From positions 62,001-126,000 of the forward strand of contig JAFEDU010000001.1 in assembly GCA_018241425.1 (NCBI GenBank): DNA of 64,000 nucleotides, written 5' to 3'. A model generated the notes under the pieces. It was not told where the DNA came from. It was given only the letters and a program-made list of their open reading frames with translations, and made no database searches. Positions 55,278 through 64,000 of the stretch are shown piece after piece. A program made the translations under genes and the position numbers. Each line of letters begins with the position of its first letter. Position 1 is the first letter of the stretch. The stretch comes from Pseudomonadota bacterium. GTDB lineage: Bacteria; Pseudomonadota; Gammaproteobacteria; Steroidobacterales; Steroidobacteraceae.

Positions 55278-57296
55278 GTGCCACCCGCCTTGGATCCCGC
55301 TCCGCTCTCACGTCCCCCTGAGGCCGGTCCCGCGCAGCAGTTGCGCGAGCTGCTGCGCCAGCGGCGCTTTGCGGATGTCCTGACCGCCGCGGCCTCCGCC
55401 CGGGCCGCAGCGCCCGCAGACCGTGACGTGCTGCTGAGCATCGCCATCGCGCAGCGCTACCTCGGCCGGTTCCCGGATGCCCTCGGCACGCTGGCGGAAC
55501 TGGAGCGGCATCACCCCCGCTTCTCGCGGCTCTACGAGGAGCGCGGTCGCTGCTTCGTGGAGTTGCGCAACGCGCCCGAGGCCATCGACGCATTCCTGCG
55601 GGCCGTCCATATGAATCACGCCCTTGCTGGCAGCTGGAGCATGCTCGAGGGCCTGTACCGCATGCGCGGCGAATCCCAGAACGCCGGCATGGCCGCGAGC
55701 CACGTGGCGACGCTGCGCGCACTGCCGCCGGAGGTGGTCGCGGCGACCGGCCTGTACGCCGACGGGGAGCTCGCGGCGGCGGAAGCCATCGTGCGCGGGT
55801 ACCTGCTCAAGCACGGCGACCATATCGAGGCGATGCGCCTCCTCGCCCGCATCGGCATCGCCCACAAGATCTACCTCGATGCACAGGTCCTCTTGGCGGC
55901 GGTGCTGGAGCGCGCGCCTGAGTACCGCGCAGCCCGCCGTGATTATGCCCACGTGCTGGTGGAGCTCCACCGCTACGAGGAGGCGCGTGCGCAAATCAAG
56001 CTGTTGCAGCGCGAGGAGCCGGACGACCCGGCGCTGAAGACCCTGTACGCGGCAACCTGCGCCGGCATCGGCGCGCACGAGGAGGCCATCGAGCGCTACC
56101 GCACCTTCCTCACCGGCGGCCCGGTGGATGCGGAAGCCCACCTGTCCATCGGCCATGCCCAGAAGACGCTCGGGCAGACGCCCGAGGCGATCGAGTCCTA
56201 CCACCGGGCAGCGCGCTGCCGCCCGGACTTCGGGGATGCGTACTGGAGCCTCGCCAACCTCAAGACCTACCGCTTCGCGGACGAGGAGCTCACCGCCATG
56301 CGCACCGCGCTGGCGTTGCCTGCGACCTCGACCTTCGACCGCTACCACCTGTCGTTTGCCCTCGGCAAGGCGCTCGAGGACCGCGGCGAGTTTGCAGAGT
56401 CCTTCGAGCACTATTTCAGGGGCAACGAGCTCAAGCGCCCGGAACTGCGGTACCGGCCCGAGCTCACGGAGCAGAACACCGCCCAGCAGATCGCGGTGTG
56501 CACGCGCGAGTTCTTCGCCGCCCGCGCAGGATACGGCGACCCGGCCCCGGATCCGATCTTCATCGTCGGCCTGCCGCGCTCCGGGTCCACGCTGCTGGAG
56601 CAGATCCTCGCCTCCCACTCCGAGGTCGAGGGGACGCAGGAGCTGCCGAACGTCCAGCAGGTCGTGGCGCGGCTGCGCGGCTTCGGCCCGGAGGCCGGCG
56701 AGCCGCGGTATCCGAGGATACTCACGACCCTCAGTGCCGCCGATTGCGCGCACCTGGGCGCCGAGTACCTCGCCGGAACCCGCGTCTACCGCGGTGAACG
56801 GCCGCGCTTCATCGACAAGATGCCGAACAACTTCCGGCACCTTGGGCTCATCCACCTGATGCTCCCGAACGCGAAGATCATCGATGCGCGACGCGAGCCG
56901 ATGGCCTGCTGCTTCAGCAACTTCAAGCAGCTGTTCGCCAATGGCCAGGAGTTCACCTACGGGATCGAGGACATCGCGCGCTACTACCGGACGTACCTCG
57001 AGCTAATGGCGCACTGGGACCGGGTGCTGCCCGGGCGCGTGCTGCGCGTGCACCACGAGGACGTCGTGGAGGACCTGGAGGGCAGCGTGCGGCGGCTGCT
57101 CGATTTCTGCGGGCTCGCCTTCGAGCCGCAGTGCGTCTCGTTCCACGAGAACCGCCGCAGCGTGCGCACCGCCAGCTCCGAGCAGGTGCGGCGCGGCATC
57201 AACCGCGAGGGCCTCGAGCAGTGGCGCAACTTCGAGCCCTGGCTCGCCCCGCTCAGGGACGCGCTCGGGGATGCCCTGAGCCGGTATCGCGACTGA
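55278..57296 (+). CDS. TPR-repeat sulfotransferase
   Basis: A 672-residue fusion. Residues 20-370 are tetratricopeptide repeats (for example RDVLLSIAIAQRYLGRFPDAL, AEAHLSIGHAQKTLGQTPEAI, GDAYWSLANLKTYRF). The sulfotransferase domain follows from about residue 425, with the PAPS 5'-phosphosulfate loop FIVGLPRSGSTLLEQILASH and later ARREPMACCFSNFKQLF. It probably moves sulfate from PAPS to a peptide or lipid partner held by the repeats; partner unknown. The GTG start lies six bases after a strong terminator and shows no ribosome site, so either read-through or an unusual (near leaderless) start is needed; no better start is seen. A second sulfotransferase follows four bases later. Confidence 0.88.
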   Translation: MPPALDPAPLSRPPEAGPAQQLRELLRQRRFADVLTAAASARAAAPADRDVLLSIAIAQRYLGRFPDALGTLAELERHHPRFSRLYEERGRCFVELRNAPEAIDAFLRAVHMNHALAGSWSMLEGLYRMRGESQNAGMAASHVATLRALPPEVVAATGLYADGELAAAEAIVRGYLLKHGDHIEAMRLLARIGIAHKIYLDAQVLLAAVLERAPEYRAARRDYAHVLVELHRYEEARAQIKLLQREEPDDPALKTLYAATCAGIGAHEEAIERYRTFLTGGPVDAEAHLSIGHAQKTLGQTPEAIESYHRAARCRPDFGDAYWSLANLKTYRFADEELTAMRTALALPATSTFDRYHLSFALGKALEDRGEFAESFEHYFRGNELKRPELRYRPELTEQNTAQQIAVCTREFFAARAGYGDPAPDPIFIVGLPRSGSTLLEQILASHSEVEGTQELPNVQQVVARLRGFGPEAGEPRYPRILTTLSAADCAHLGAEYLAGTRVYRGERPRFIDKMPNNFRHLGLIHLMLPNAKIIDARREPMACCFSNFKQLFANGQEFTYGIEDIARYYRTYLELMAHWDRVLPGRVLRVHHEDVVEDLEGSVRRLLDFCGLAFEPQCVSFHENRRSVRTASSEQVRRGINREGLEQWRNFEPWLAPLRDALGDALSRYRD

Positions 57297-57300
57297 TCGC

Positions 57301-59532
57301 GTGAGCGTCGGGCGCAACGAGCCCTGCCCGTGTGGCAGTGGCAGGAAATACAAGCAGTGCTGCGGCGCTCACGCCGCCGCACCGCCGCCTGAGGCACCCG
57401 CGGCCGTGCGGCTGCGCGCTCTGATCGATCTCCTGAACACCGGGCAGGCCGCGCAGGCAGAAGCCGGCGCGCGCGAGGCGCTTACGTCCGCCCCGGGTGA
57501 CGGGTACCTCTGGAAAGTGCTGGGCGTCGCGCAGCTGCGCCAGGACAAGGATGCGCGCATCGCGCTGGAGCGCGCCGCCGAGCTCCTGCCCCAGGACCCG
57601 GAAAGCCACTTCAATCTCGGCGCCGCGCTGCGGCGGCGGGGGGAGTGGGAGGCGGCGCTGGCGCGGTTCCGGCAGGCGCTGATCCTCAACCCCCGCAGTG
57701 TCGATGCCCTGTTCGAGGCCGGGGATGCCCAGCGTGCCCTGGGGCGTCCGGCCGAGGCCGTGGCGCTCTACCAGGCGGCGCTGCAGATCGACCCGCGCCG
57801 CGTCGAGGGCTACAACAACACCGGCAACGCGCTCCTGGAACTGGGCCGTACGCAGGATGCGGTGCGCTGCTACCGCAAGGCCCTGGAACTCGCGCCCGAT
57901 GCGCCGTTCGTGCTGTGCAACCTCGCCGATGCCCTCAGGCGAAGCGGCGCTGCGGCCGAGGCCCTGGAGGCGGCGCGCCGCGCCGTCAGCCGCGCCCCCG
58001 GGCTTGCGGCCGCCCACAACGTCCTGGGCGTGATCCTGGGGGATGGCGGGGACAGCGCGGAAGCGGTCACGCAGTTCCGCGAGGCGCTGCACCTGGACCC
58101 GCAGTCCGTCGATGTGCGCGTGAACCTCGCCGGCGTGCTGGAGAAGACCGGCGCACCCCAGGAGGCCCTGGCACTCCTCGAGGACGCCGCGCGGCGCGCC
58201 CCGCAGCGGGCCGACGTCCACCTGGCCCTGGCACGTGGCTTGTTCGAGGCGCGCCGGCTGCCGGGGGCGGCCGAGAGCTATGCCCGCGCCGTCGCGCTGC
58301 GCCCGGAGGCGACCGAGGCGCGCCTGGGTCTGGCCACCACGCTGCGCTTCCTCGGGCAGACCGCAGCCGCGGAGGCGCAGGTCGAGACCGTGCTGGCGCG
58401 CGAGCCGCGCCACGCCGCCGCCCTGACGCTCCTGGGGGAGCTGCGCGCCGACCGCGGCCGCTTCGAGGAGGCGCAGCAGCTGTTTTCGCGCGCGCTCGCG
58501 GCCGAGCCCGATTTCGCGATGGCCTACAGTGGCATCGCGGCCCACCGGCGGATGCAGGCCGACGATCGCGCCTGGCGCGACGGTGTCGAGCGGCTCCTCG
58601 CGCGGCCGCTGGCGCCGGACCAGGAGATCGCCCTGCGCACCGCGCTCGGCAAATTCTTCGACGACACCGGCGAGTACGACCGCGCCTTCGAGAGCTACCG
58701 CGCCGCCAACGAGCGCGGGGTGCGGCTGCGCCGTCCCTACGACGGCGCACGCCTCGAGGCGCACGTGGGGCAGCTCATGGCGCTGTGCGATGCCGGCTTC
58801 GTGCGCGGCTCGCATCCGGGCGTGACGGACTCGCAGCGGCCGCTGTTCATCATCGGCATGCCGCGCTCCGGGACCTCGCTCGCCGAGCAGATCCTCGCCT
58901 CGCACCCTGAGGTCCACGGCGCCGGCGAGGTGCGCTTCTGGGATCGCGCCTTCGGGCACTCCGAGCGCGAGGGGCATGGGGCCGCGGTGCTGGCCCAGGT
59001 CGGCCTCGACTACCTCGCCCAGGTCGAGCCCCCCGCCGCGGGCGCCACGACGATCACCGACAAGCTGCCGGCGAACTTCCTCTATGCGGGCTTCATCCGC
59101 GCCGTGATTCCCGGCGCCCGCTTCATCCACATGCAGCGCCACCCGCTCGACACCTGCCTGTCGGTGTACTTCCAGAGCTTCTTCAACGTCGGCGCCTATG
59201 CGAGCGACCTTGACTCGCTCGCGCACTACTACCGGCAGTACCGGAGGATCATGGCGCACTGGCGCACCGTGCTACCGCCGCAGGCGCTGCTCGAGGTGCC
59301 CTACGAGGGGCTGGTCAGCGACAGCGAGACCTGGAGCCGGCGAATGCTCGAGTTCGCGGGGCTCCCCTGGGACCCGGCGGTGCTCGAGTTCCATCGCACC
59401 GAGCGCGTAGTGATCACGGCGAGTCGCTGGCAGGTACGCCAGAAGCTCAACCGGGGTTCCGTGGATCGCTGGCGCCACTACGAGCGGCACTTAGGTCCCC
59501 TCATGCCCCTGCTCGAGGGTGCGGCGCCTTAA
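57301..59532 (+). CDS. SEC-C/TPR sulfotransferase
   Basis: A 743-residue protein starting at GTG four bases after the previous stop. Residues 4-22 are a SEC-C zinc motif (RNEPCPCGSGRKYKQCCG), known at the tail of SecA where it binds SecB and ribosomes. A long tetratricopeptide array follows (about 35-490, with repeats such as AEAVALYQAALQIDPRRVEGY and DAVRCYRKALELAPDAP). The sulfotransferase domain starts near 514 with FIIGMPRSGTSLAEQILASH and later MQRHPLDTCLSVYFQSF. It is paralogous to the preceding gene. The SEC-C motif suggests contact with newly made or exported proteins; substrate unknown. Confidence 0.92.
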   Translation: MSVGRNEPCPCGSGRKYKQCCGAHAAAPPPEAPAAVRLRALIDLLNTGQAAQAEAGAREALTSAPGDGYLWKVLGVAQLRQDKDARIALERAAELLPQDPESHFNLGAALRRRGEWEAALARFRQALILNPRSVDALFEAGDAQRALGRPAEAVALYQAALQIDPRRVEGYNNTGNALLELGRTQDAVRCYRKALELAPDAPFVLCNLADALRRSGAAAEALEAARRAVSRAPGLAAAHNVLGVILGDGGDSAEAVTQFREALHLDPQSVDVRVNLAGVLEKTGAPQEALALLEDAARRAPQRADVHLALARGLFEARRLPGAAESYARAVALRPEATEARLGLATTLRFLGQTAAAEAQVETVLAREPRHAAALTLLGELRADRGRFEEAQQLFSRALAAEPDFAMAYSGIAAHRRMQADDRAWRDGVERLLARPLAPDQEIALRTALGKFFDDTGEYDRAFESYRAANERGVRLRRPYDGARLEAHVGQLMALCDAGFVRGSHPGVTDSQRPLFIIGMPRSGTSLAEQILASHPEVHGAGEVRFWDRAFGHSEREGHGAAVLAQVGLDYLAQVEPPAAGATTITDKLPANFLYAGFIRAVIPGARFIHMQRHPLDTCLSVYFQSFFNVGAYASDLDSLAHYYRQYRRIMAHWRTVLPPQALLEVPYEGLVSDSETWSRRMLEFAGLPWDPAVLEFHRTERVVITASRWQVRQKLNRGSVDRWRHYERHLGPLMPLLEGAAP

Positions 59533-59549
59533 CGCCCGCGCGGGCTGAG

Positions 59550-60698
59550 TCAGCCGATGCGGGTCGCGAGCAGCCGGCCCTCATCGAGTGCATAACCCAT
59601 CCCCGGCGCCTCGCTGAGGTTGAGGTAGCCCCCGGGGTCGACGGTCAGCGGCTCCGCCAGCATGTAGTCGCGGCGCGCGAGGCTCCACTCCGGCGGGTCG
59701 TACGGGAATTCAAGGAACGGGGCATCCCCGAGGCCGGCCATGAGGTGCGCATTGGCGGTGACACCCATGCCGTTGGTCCAGGTGTGCGGGGTGAACACCA
59801 GGTGGTGCTCCTGCGCCATCACGGCGATGCGCCGCAGGCCCGTGATCCCGCCGACCAGGGCGGCATCCGGCTGCAGCACGTCCACGCAGCCGTGCAGGAT
59901 GAGGTCCCGCAGCTCGTGGATCTGGCGCGTCATCTCCCCGGCCGCGATGCGCAGGTCGGTCGCCTCCCGCAGCGCGCGCATGCCCGCATGGTCGGCACGG
60001 TGCAGGGGTTCCTCCATCCAGTAGACCTTCAGGCGCTCCAGCTCCCGGGCGACCGCGAGTGCGTCCTTGAAGGTCCAGGCGGACTCGGTGTCCCACGGCA
60101 GCCGCCAGCCCTGGTTGCAGTCGACCAGGAGCTCCAGGCGATCCCCGATGCGCGAACGGACGGCTTCCAGGGCGCGCACGTCGTCGCGCCAGTCGCCGCG
60201 GTGGAAGCGCAGCTTGAGGGCCGGGAAGCCCTCGGCGAGGTAGCGCTCGGCCGCCTCGGCCTGGGCGCCCGGGTCGCGCAGCGTCCCGGAGGAGGCGTAG
60301 GCACGCACGCGGCTCGCAAGTCCGCCGAGCAGTTTCCAGCACGGGGCGCCGAGGATCTTGCCGGCGAGGTCCCACAGCGCCAGGTCGAGCGGCCAGCAGC
60401 GGCCGTAGTGGAAGTCGATATTCGTAAGCACCCGGTAGTGCCGCTCCAGCGCGAGCGGGTCCTGGCCGACGAACAGGTTCTCGTGTCCCTGGAACCCGAG
60501 CATGAGGTCGCCCGAGCCCAGCCCGACGAGGCCCGTGTCGGTGGTGACCCGCACCAGGGTGGCGTCGAAGTGGGTGCGGGGCTTCGTGTCCCAGCTCGCG
60601 TTGAACGGCGGGCTGAGCGGCAGCCGGTGGTGGCTGATGCTCACGGCCTGGATCTTGTGGACGGAGGCGCGCGGCAGGGCCTTGGAGCGAGCGTGCAT
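59550..60698 (-). CDS. Mandelate-racemase-type enolase superfamily enzyme
   Basis: A 382-residue enzyme with the full catalytic set: Lys in FPALKLRFHRG, metal ligands Asp (LLVDCNQGW), Glu (WMEEPLHRAD) and Glu (AAGEM), the Asp of LQPDAALVGG and the general base His in VFTPHTWTNG. This contrasts with the altered relative at 38635. Family members racemise or dehydrate hydroxy acids; the FTPHTWTNGMG stretch resembles acid-sugar dehydratases, but the substrate is open. It is divergent from the LysR gene. Confidence 0.92.
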   Translation of the reverse strand: MHARSKALPRASVHKIQAVSISHHRLPLSPPFNASWDTKPRTHFDATLVRVTTDTGLVGLGSGDLMLGFQGHENLFVGQDPLALERHYRVLTNIDFHYGRCWPLDLALWDLAGKILGAPCWKLLGGLASRVRAYASSGTLRDPGAQAEAAERYLAEGFPALKLRFHRGDWRDDVRALEAVRSRIGDRLELLVDCNQGWRLPWDTESAWTFKDALAVARELERLKVYWMEEPLHRADHAGMRALREATDLRIAAGEMTRQIHELRDLILHGCVDVLQPDAALVGGITGLRRIAVMAQEHHLVFTPHTWTNGMGVTANAHLMAGLGDAPFLEFPYDPPEWSLARRDYMLAEPLTVDPGGYLNLSEAPGMGYALDEGRLLATRIG

Positions 60699-60906
60699 GA
60701 GCAGGTTCTTGAGTTTCGGACGCCAGGGGGTGAGCGGTGGGGGAGCCTTCCATAAACGCGCGGGCCTCCAAAGCCGAGAAATTCACTAAGCACATCGAAA
60801 AAAAGCATTGGAATACAAGGCCTCTTGGCTGGACCCTGCCGCTTGGGCGACTATGGCGGCCGCAAGGGGCCGCAAGTGCCCCCGATCGGCAAGGATTCCC
60901 CCCACG
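60699..60906. other. Divergent intergenic region with likely LysR site
   Basis: About 208 bases between the enolase-superfamily and LysR genes. An AT-rich block near 60775-60825 (TTCACTAAGCACATCGAA with an A-run, then ATTGGAATACAAGG) is the likely regulator and promoter site; a clear T-N11-A palindrome or promoter pair cannot be fixed by eye. Confidence 0.4.
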
Positions 60907-61875
60907 ATGCAGAAGAAGACCATCGACCGGCGCTGGCTGCCGCTCAATGCGCTGCGCGCCTTCGAGGGCGTCGCCAAGCACGGAAGCTTCACCGCCGCGG
61001 CCAATGCGCTCCTGATCTCCCAGAGCGCGCTGTCGCGCCACGTGATCGCGCTGGAGCGGCTGACCGGCGTGCAGCTCTTCGAGCGCCGCCCGCACGCACT
61101 CACCCTGACCAAGGCCGGGCAGCACCTGTTGCCGGCCGTGATCAAGTCCTTCGACCGCCTCGAGTACGCGCTCGATGACATCCGCACCGACGGGGCACCG
61201 GCCCAGCGCACGCTGCGCGTGCAGATGCCGCCGACCTTCGCGGTCCAGCTGGCGGTCCCCATCCTGCGCGACTTCCGGCGCATGAGCACCGAGGTCGACA
61301 TCGACCTCATCAGCCCGCACGGGGTGGGGCCGCCGCTCGGGGAAATCGACGTCGCCGTGGTGTACTCGCAGCCCACCGTGACCGACCTCGTGAGCGACCT
61401 GCTGTGGCCCGTGCGGACCACCATCCTGTGCCACCCGGACATCGCCGCCGCGCACCGCGGGCAGGACCTGGCGACGTTCATCGAGCAGAACGAGATCGTG
61501 CACGTGCGTATCGCCGAGCGGCCGCGCCACCACACCTGGAGCCAGTTCATGCGCGCCCACGGGCTCACCGGGGTGAACATCGAGCGCGGCCTGGTGTTCG
61601 ACACCGCGGTGCTGGCGGCGCAGTACGCCCTGGGCGGCCAGGGCATCGCGCTCGAGGACCCGAACCTGTTCAGCGAGGAGCTTGCCGACGGGCGCCTGGT
61701 GCGGCCCTTCGACGCGACCCTGGACGACGGCTACGGCTACTACCTGACGACGCACCCGGACGGGCTCGGCGACACCGCGATCGCGCTGTTCCGCTCCTGG
61801 CTGATCGAGCGCTTCGGCAAGCGCACGGCTTCCCCGGCGAAGGCCGCGGTGCAGCTGGCGGTATCGAACGAGTGA
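60907..61875 (+). CDS. LysR-type transcriptional regulator (GcvA-like)
   Basis: A 322-residue regulator. The N-terminal winged helix reads LPLNALRAFEGVAKHGSFTAAANALLISQSALSRHVIALERLTGVQLFERR, the GcvA-like signature. The C-terminal periplasmic-binding-like effector domain follows (about 95-300). ATG 60907 was chosen for the RRWLPLNALRAFE opening; AAGGA lies about 12 bases upstream. It lies between a divergent mandelate-racemase-type gene and, 13 bases downstream, the dimethylglycine-dehydrogenase-like gene, so it likely controls one or both. GcvA itself regulates glycine cleavage, which fits an N-methylglycine theme. Confidence 0.93.
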   Translation: MQKKTIDRRWLPLNALRAFEGVAKHGSFTAAANALLISQSALSRHVIALERLTGVQLFERRPHALTLTKAGQHLLPAVIKSFDRLEYALDDIRTDGAPAQRTLRVQMPPTFAVQLAVPILRDFRRMSTEVDIDLISPHGVGPPLGEIDVAVVYSQPTVTDLVSDLLWPVRTTILCHPDIAAAHRGQDLATFIEQNEIVHVRIAERPRHHTWSQFMRAHGLTGVNIERGLVFDTAVLAAQYALGGQGIALEDPNLFSEELADGRLVRPFDATLDDGYGYYLTTHPDGLGDTAIALFRSWLIERFGKRTASPAKAAVQLAVSNE

Positions 61876-61888
61876 CAACGGAGGATTC

Positions 61889-64000
61889 GTGAAGAGCCAT
61901 GTGAAGGCGGTGGTGATCGGCGGCGGCGTGGTCGGGTGCAGCGTCCTGTACCACCTCACCAGGGCCGGCTGGAAGGACGTGCTCCTGATCGAGCGCGGCG
62001 AGCTCACCTGCGGCTCCACCTGGCACGCCGCCGGCGGCATGCACACGGTCAACGGCGATCCGAACGTCGCGAAGCTCCAGCAGTACACCATCAATCTCTA
62101 CAAGGAGCTCGAGCAGCTGACGGGGCAGTCCTGCGGCATGCACCTGACCGGCGGCATCATGCTGGCCGGGACGCGCGAGCGGCTGGACTGGCTGAAGATG
62201 GCGCGCGCGCGCGGCCGCTACCTCGGCATGGAACTCGAGGTGATCTCGATCGACGAGGCCGAGAAGCTGTTCCCGCTGATGAACAAGAAGCACTTCGTCG
62301 GGGCGCTCTACGACCCGATCGAGGGCCACGTCGACCCCTGGGGCGTCACGCAGGCGTACGCCAAGGCGGCCCAGCTGGGCGGGGCCGAGATCGTGCGCCA
62401 CAACCGCGTGCTGGACCTGAAGGCGCGCCCCGACGGCAGCTGGGACGTCGTGACCGAGCAGGGCACCGTGCACGCCGAGCACGTCGTGAACGCCGGCGGC
62501 CTGTGGGCGCGCGAGGTCGGCCGCATGGTGGGGCTGGAGCTGCCGATCCTGGCGATGGAGCACCAGTACCTGATCACCGAGGACCTGCCGCAGCTGAAGG
62601 GCCAGAAGGAGCACCTGCACGCGATCGACTTCGAGGGCGAGATCTACACGCGCCAGGAGCGCGGCGGCATGCTGCTCGGGACCTACGAGCGCGCCGGGGT
62701 CCCGTGGTCGCCGGTGAACACCCCGTGGGACTTCGAGCAGAGCCTCCTGCCCAATGACCTCGAGCGCATCGCGCCGAGCCTGGAGGTCGGTTTCGAGCAC
62801 TTTCCGGCCTTAGGGGAAGTCGGCATCCGCAAGGTCGTGAACGGTCCCTTCACCTTCGCCCCCGACGGCAATCCGCTGGTGGGTCCGATCCGGGGCTTGC
62901 GGAACTTCTGGGTCGCCTGCGGGGTCATGGCCGGCTTCAGCCAGGGCGGCGGGGTGGGGCTTGCGCTGTCGCAGTGGATGGTCGAGGGCGACCCGGGCGC
63001 GGACATCTGGGGCATGGATGTCGCCCGGTACGGCGACTGGGCGACGCTCGCCTACACCAACGCCAAGGTGCGCGAGAACTACTCGCGCCGCTTCCGCATC
63101 CGCTTCCCCAACGAGGAACTGCCGGCCGCGCGCCCGCTGCGCACGACCCCCATCTACGAGCGCCTCGAGGCCGAGCACGCCGTGTTCGGGGACTACTGCG
63201 GGCTCGAGCACCCGCTGTGGTTCGCACCATCGGCCGCCGCGGCGCGCGACGAGGTGACCTTCCACCGCAACAACTCCCACGCGCACGTCGGGGCGGAGTG
63301 CCAGGCGGTGCGCACGGGCGTCGGGCTCCTGGAGATCTCCAACTACGGGAAGATCGAGGTCACCGGCCCCGGCAGCGCCGAGTGGCTGAGCCACGTGATG
63401 GCCAACAAGGTGCCCGCGCCGGGCCGCATCGCGCTCACGCCGATGCTGAACGAGCGCGGCAAGCTGATCGGGGACTTCACGCTGTGCCGCCTCGGCGCGG
63501 AGCGCACGTTCCTCATCTGCACCTACGCGGCCGAGGTCTACTACCGGCGCTGGTTCGAGCGCTACCCGCCGCCTGCCGGGGTGACCGTGCGCCCGTGCGC
63601 GATGGAGTACACCGGCCTCTCGGTGGCGGGCCCGCGCTCGCGCGAGCTGCTGCAGTCCCTGGTGCGCGAGGACCTCTCGAGTGTGGCCTTCCCGTTCCTG
63701 ACGTTCCGGCAGGTGGACGTGGGGATGGTGCCGACCTTCCTCGGGCGCATCAGCTTCACCGGCGAGCTCGGCTACGAGATGTGGGTGACCACCGACTACC
63801 AGCGCGCGCTCTACGACCTCCTGAAGAAGGCCGGCTCGGACTTCGGCCTGCGCCTGTTCGGCGGGCGCGCGCTCAACACGCTGCGCATCGAGAAGAGCTT
63901 CGGGACCTGGGCGCGCGAGTACCGGCCGATCTATGGCCCGCTCGAGGCGGGCTTGGGGCGCTTCGTGGACTTCAGGAAGGGCGACTTCGTCGGCCGCGCC
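61889..64000 (+). CDS. Dimethylglycine/sarcosine dehydrogenase-type flavoprotein (3'-truncated by the window)
   Basis: The first 704 residues of an FAD/folate enzyme that runs past the right edge. GTG start with GGAGG upstream. Residues 6-20 are the ADP-binding motif (VVIGGGVVGCSVLYHL); His46 in CGSTWHAAGGMHT matches the covalent 8-alpha-FAD histidine of dimethylglycine and sarcosine dehydrogenases. DAO-type oxidase domain to about 380, then the FAO_M middle segment, then a GcvT aminomethyltransferase domain (from about 480: GVGLLEISNYGKIEVTGPGS, FTGELGYEMWV). It probably demethylates dimethylglycine, sarcosine or a similar N-methyl amine, passing the one-carbon unit to tetrahydrofolate. Follows the LysR gene closely. 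Confidence 0.93.
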   Translation, partial: MKSHVKAVVIGGGVVGCSVLYHLTRAGWKDVLLIERGELTCGSTWHAAGGMHTVNGDPNVAKLQQYTINLYKELEQLTGQSCGMHLTGGIMLAGTRERLDWLKMARARGRYLGMELEVISIDEAEKLFPLMNKKHFVGALYDPIEGHVDPWGVTQAYAKAAQLGGAEIVRHNRVLDLKARPDGSWDVVTEQGTVHAEHVVNAGGLWAREVGRMVGLELPILAMEHQYLITEDLPQLKGQKEHLHAIDFEGEIYTRQERGGMLLGTYERAGVPWSPVNTPWDFEQSLLPNDLERIAPSLEVGFEHFPALGEVGIRKVVNGPFTFAPDGNPLVGPIRGLRNFWVACGVMAGFSQGGGVGLALSQWMVEGDPGADIWGMDVARYGDWATLAYTNAKVRENYSRRFRIRFPNEELPAARPLRTTPIYERLEAEHAVFGDYCGLEHPLWFAPSAAAARDEVTFHRNNSHAHVGAECQAVRTGVGLLEISNYGKIEVTGPGSAEWLSHVMANKVPAPGRIALTPMLNERGKLIGDFTLCRLGAERTFLICTYAAEVYYRRWFERYPPPAGVTVRPCAMEYTGLSVAGPRSRELLQSLVREDLSSVAFPFLTFRQVDVGMVPTFLGRISFTGELGYEMWVTTDYQRALYDLLKKAGSDFGLRLFGGRALNTLRIEKSFGTWAREYRPIYGPLEAGLGRFVDFRKGDFVGRA

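Noticed and set aside
60699..60906. Specific LysR T-N11-A operator
   Set aside because: Several imperfect candidates overlap in the AT-rich block and none is clearly better, so no exact site is listed.

Overview
The window is very GC-rich, densely coded and strand-mixed. It carries three TonB-dependent receptors with EVVVTA-type plug starts, an RND efflux permease, a PEP-CTERM protein, a YcbB/YcbK pair and a glycerol facilitator/kinase pair. This points to an aerobic Gram-negative chromosome, most likely a gammaproteobacterium of the Nevskiales/Steroidobacter/Xanthomonadales type; that placement is inferred from gene content only. I see no rRNA, tRNA, CRISPR array, insertion sequence or prophage. 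Most of the window reads as catabolic and envelope gene islands.

Layout. 1-4.6 kb: the end of an RND efflux permease, a zinc alcohol dehydrogenase, a PEP-CTERM exported protein with its terminator, and a secreted metallo-beta-lactamase-fold hydrolase with a good sigma70 promoter. 4.6-16.6 kb: the centrepiece, a divergent catabolic locus. Leftward, from one strong promoter near 12.1 kb, runs a tightly coupled seven-gene operon: a 2-aminobenzoyl-CoA/salicylyl-CoA-type monooxygenase-OYE fusion, SDR, MarR regulator, crotonase, acyl-CoA dehydrogenase, RidA-like protein and a second OYE-like flavoenzyme. Rightward run a cyclase-family (isatin hydrolase/kynurenine formamidase-like) enzyme and a two-subunit indolepyruvate:ferredoxin-oxidoreductase-like enzyme. 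I propose the route isatin to isatinate to anthraniloyl-CoA to dearomatised ring to beta-oxidation, with the CoA thioester made by oxidative decarboxylation rather than by a CoA ligase, which is absent here.

16.7-26 kb: a TetR regulator, a CDGSH iron-sulfur/bicupin fusion, a TonB receptor, an amino-acid permease, a threonine-dehydratase-like enzyme, two tandem class V PLP enzymes and a 28-residue membrane micropeptide. 26-34.4 kb: a tandem CAP-domain protein, a TonB receptor followed by a NarL-type two-component system, a degenerate peroxiredoxin, an HdeD-like membrane protein and a class D beta-lactamase. 34.4-46.5 kb: two coupled exported proteins, an MFS carrier and GMC oxidoreductase, an enolase-superfamily protein lacking a metal ligand, an aldehyde dehydrogenase and a complete heterotetrameric sarcosine oxidase operon (soxBDAG).

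46.6-52 kb: a YcbB-like L,D-transpeptidase facing a YcbK-like endopeptidase, glpF-glpK, and a small exported helical protein. 52-59.5 kb: a TonB receptor with a long, operator-like upstream region and a strong terminator, then two TPR-sulfotransferases, the second with a SEC-C zinc motif. 59.5-64 kb: an intact mandelate-racemase-type enzyme, a GcvA-like LysR regulator and a dimethylglycine/sarcosine-dehydrogenase-type flavoprotein that runs off the end. With soxBDAG, the last gene suggests N-methylglycine breakdown is a theme of the right half.
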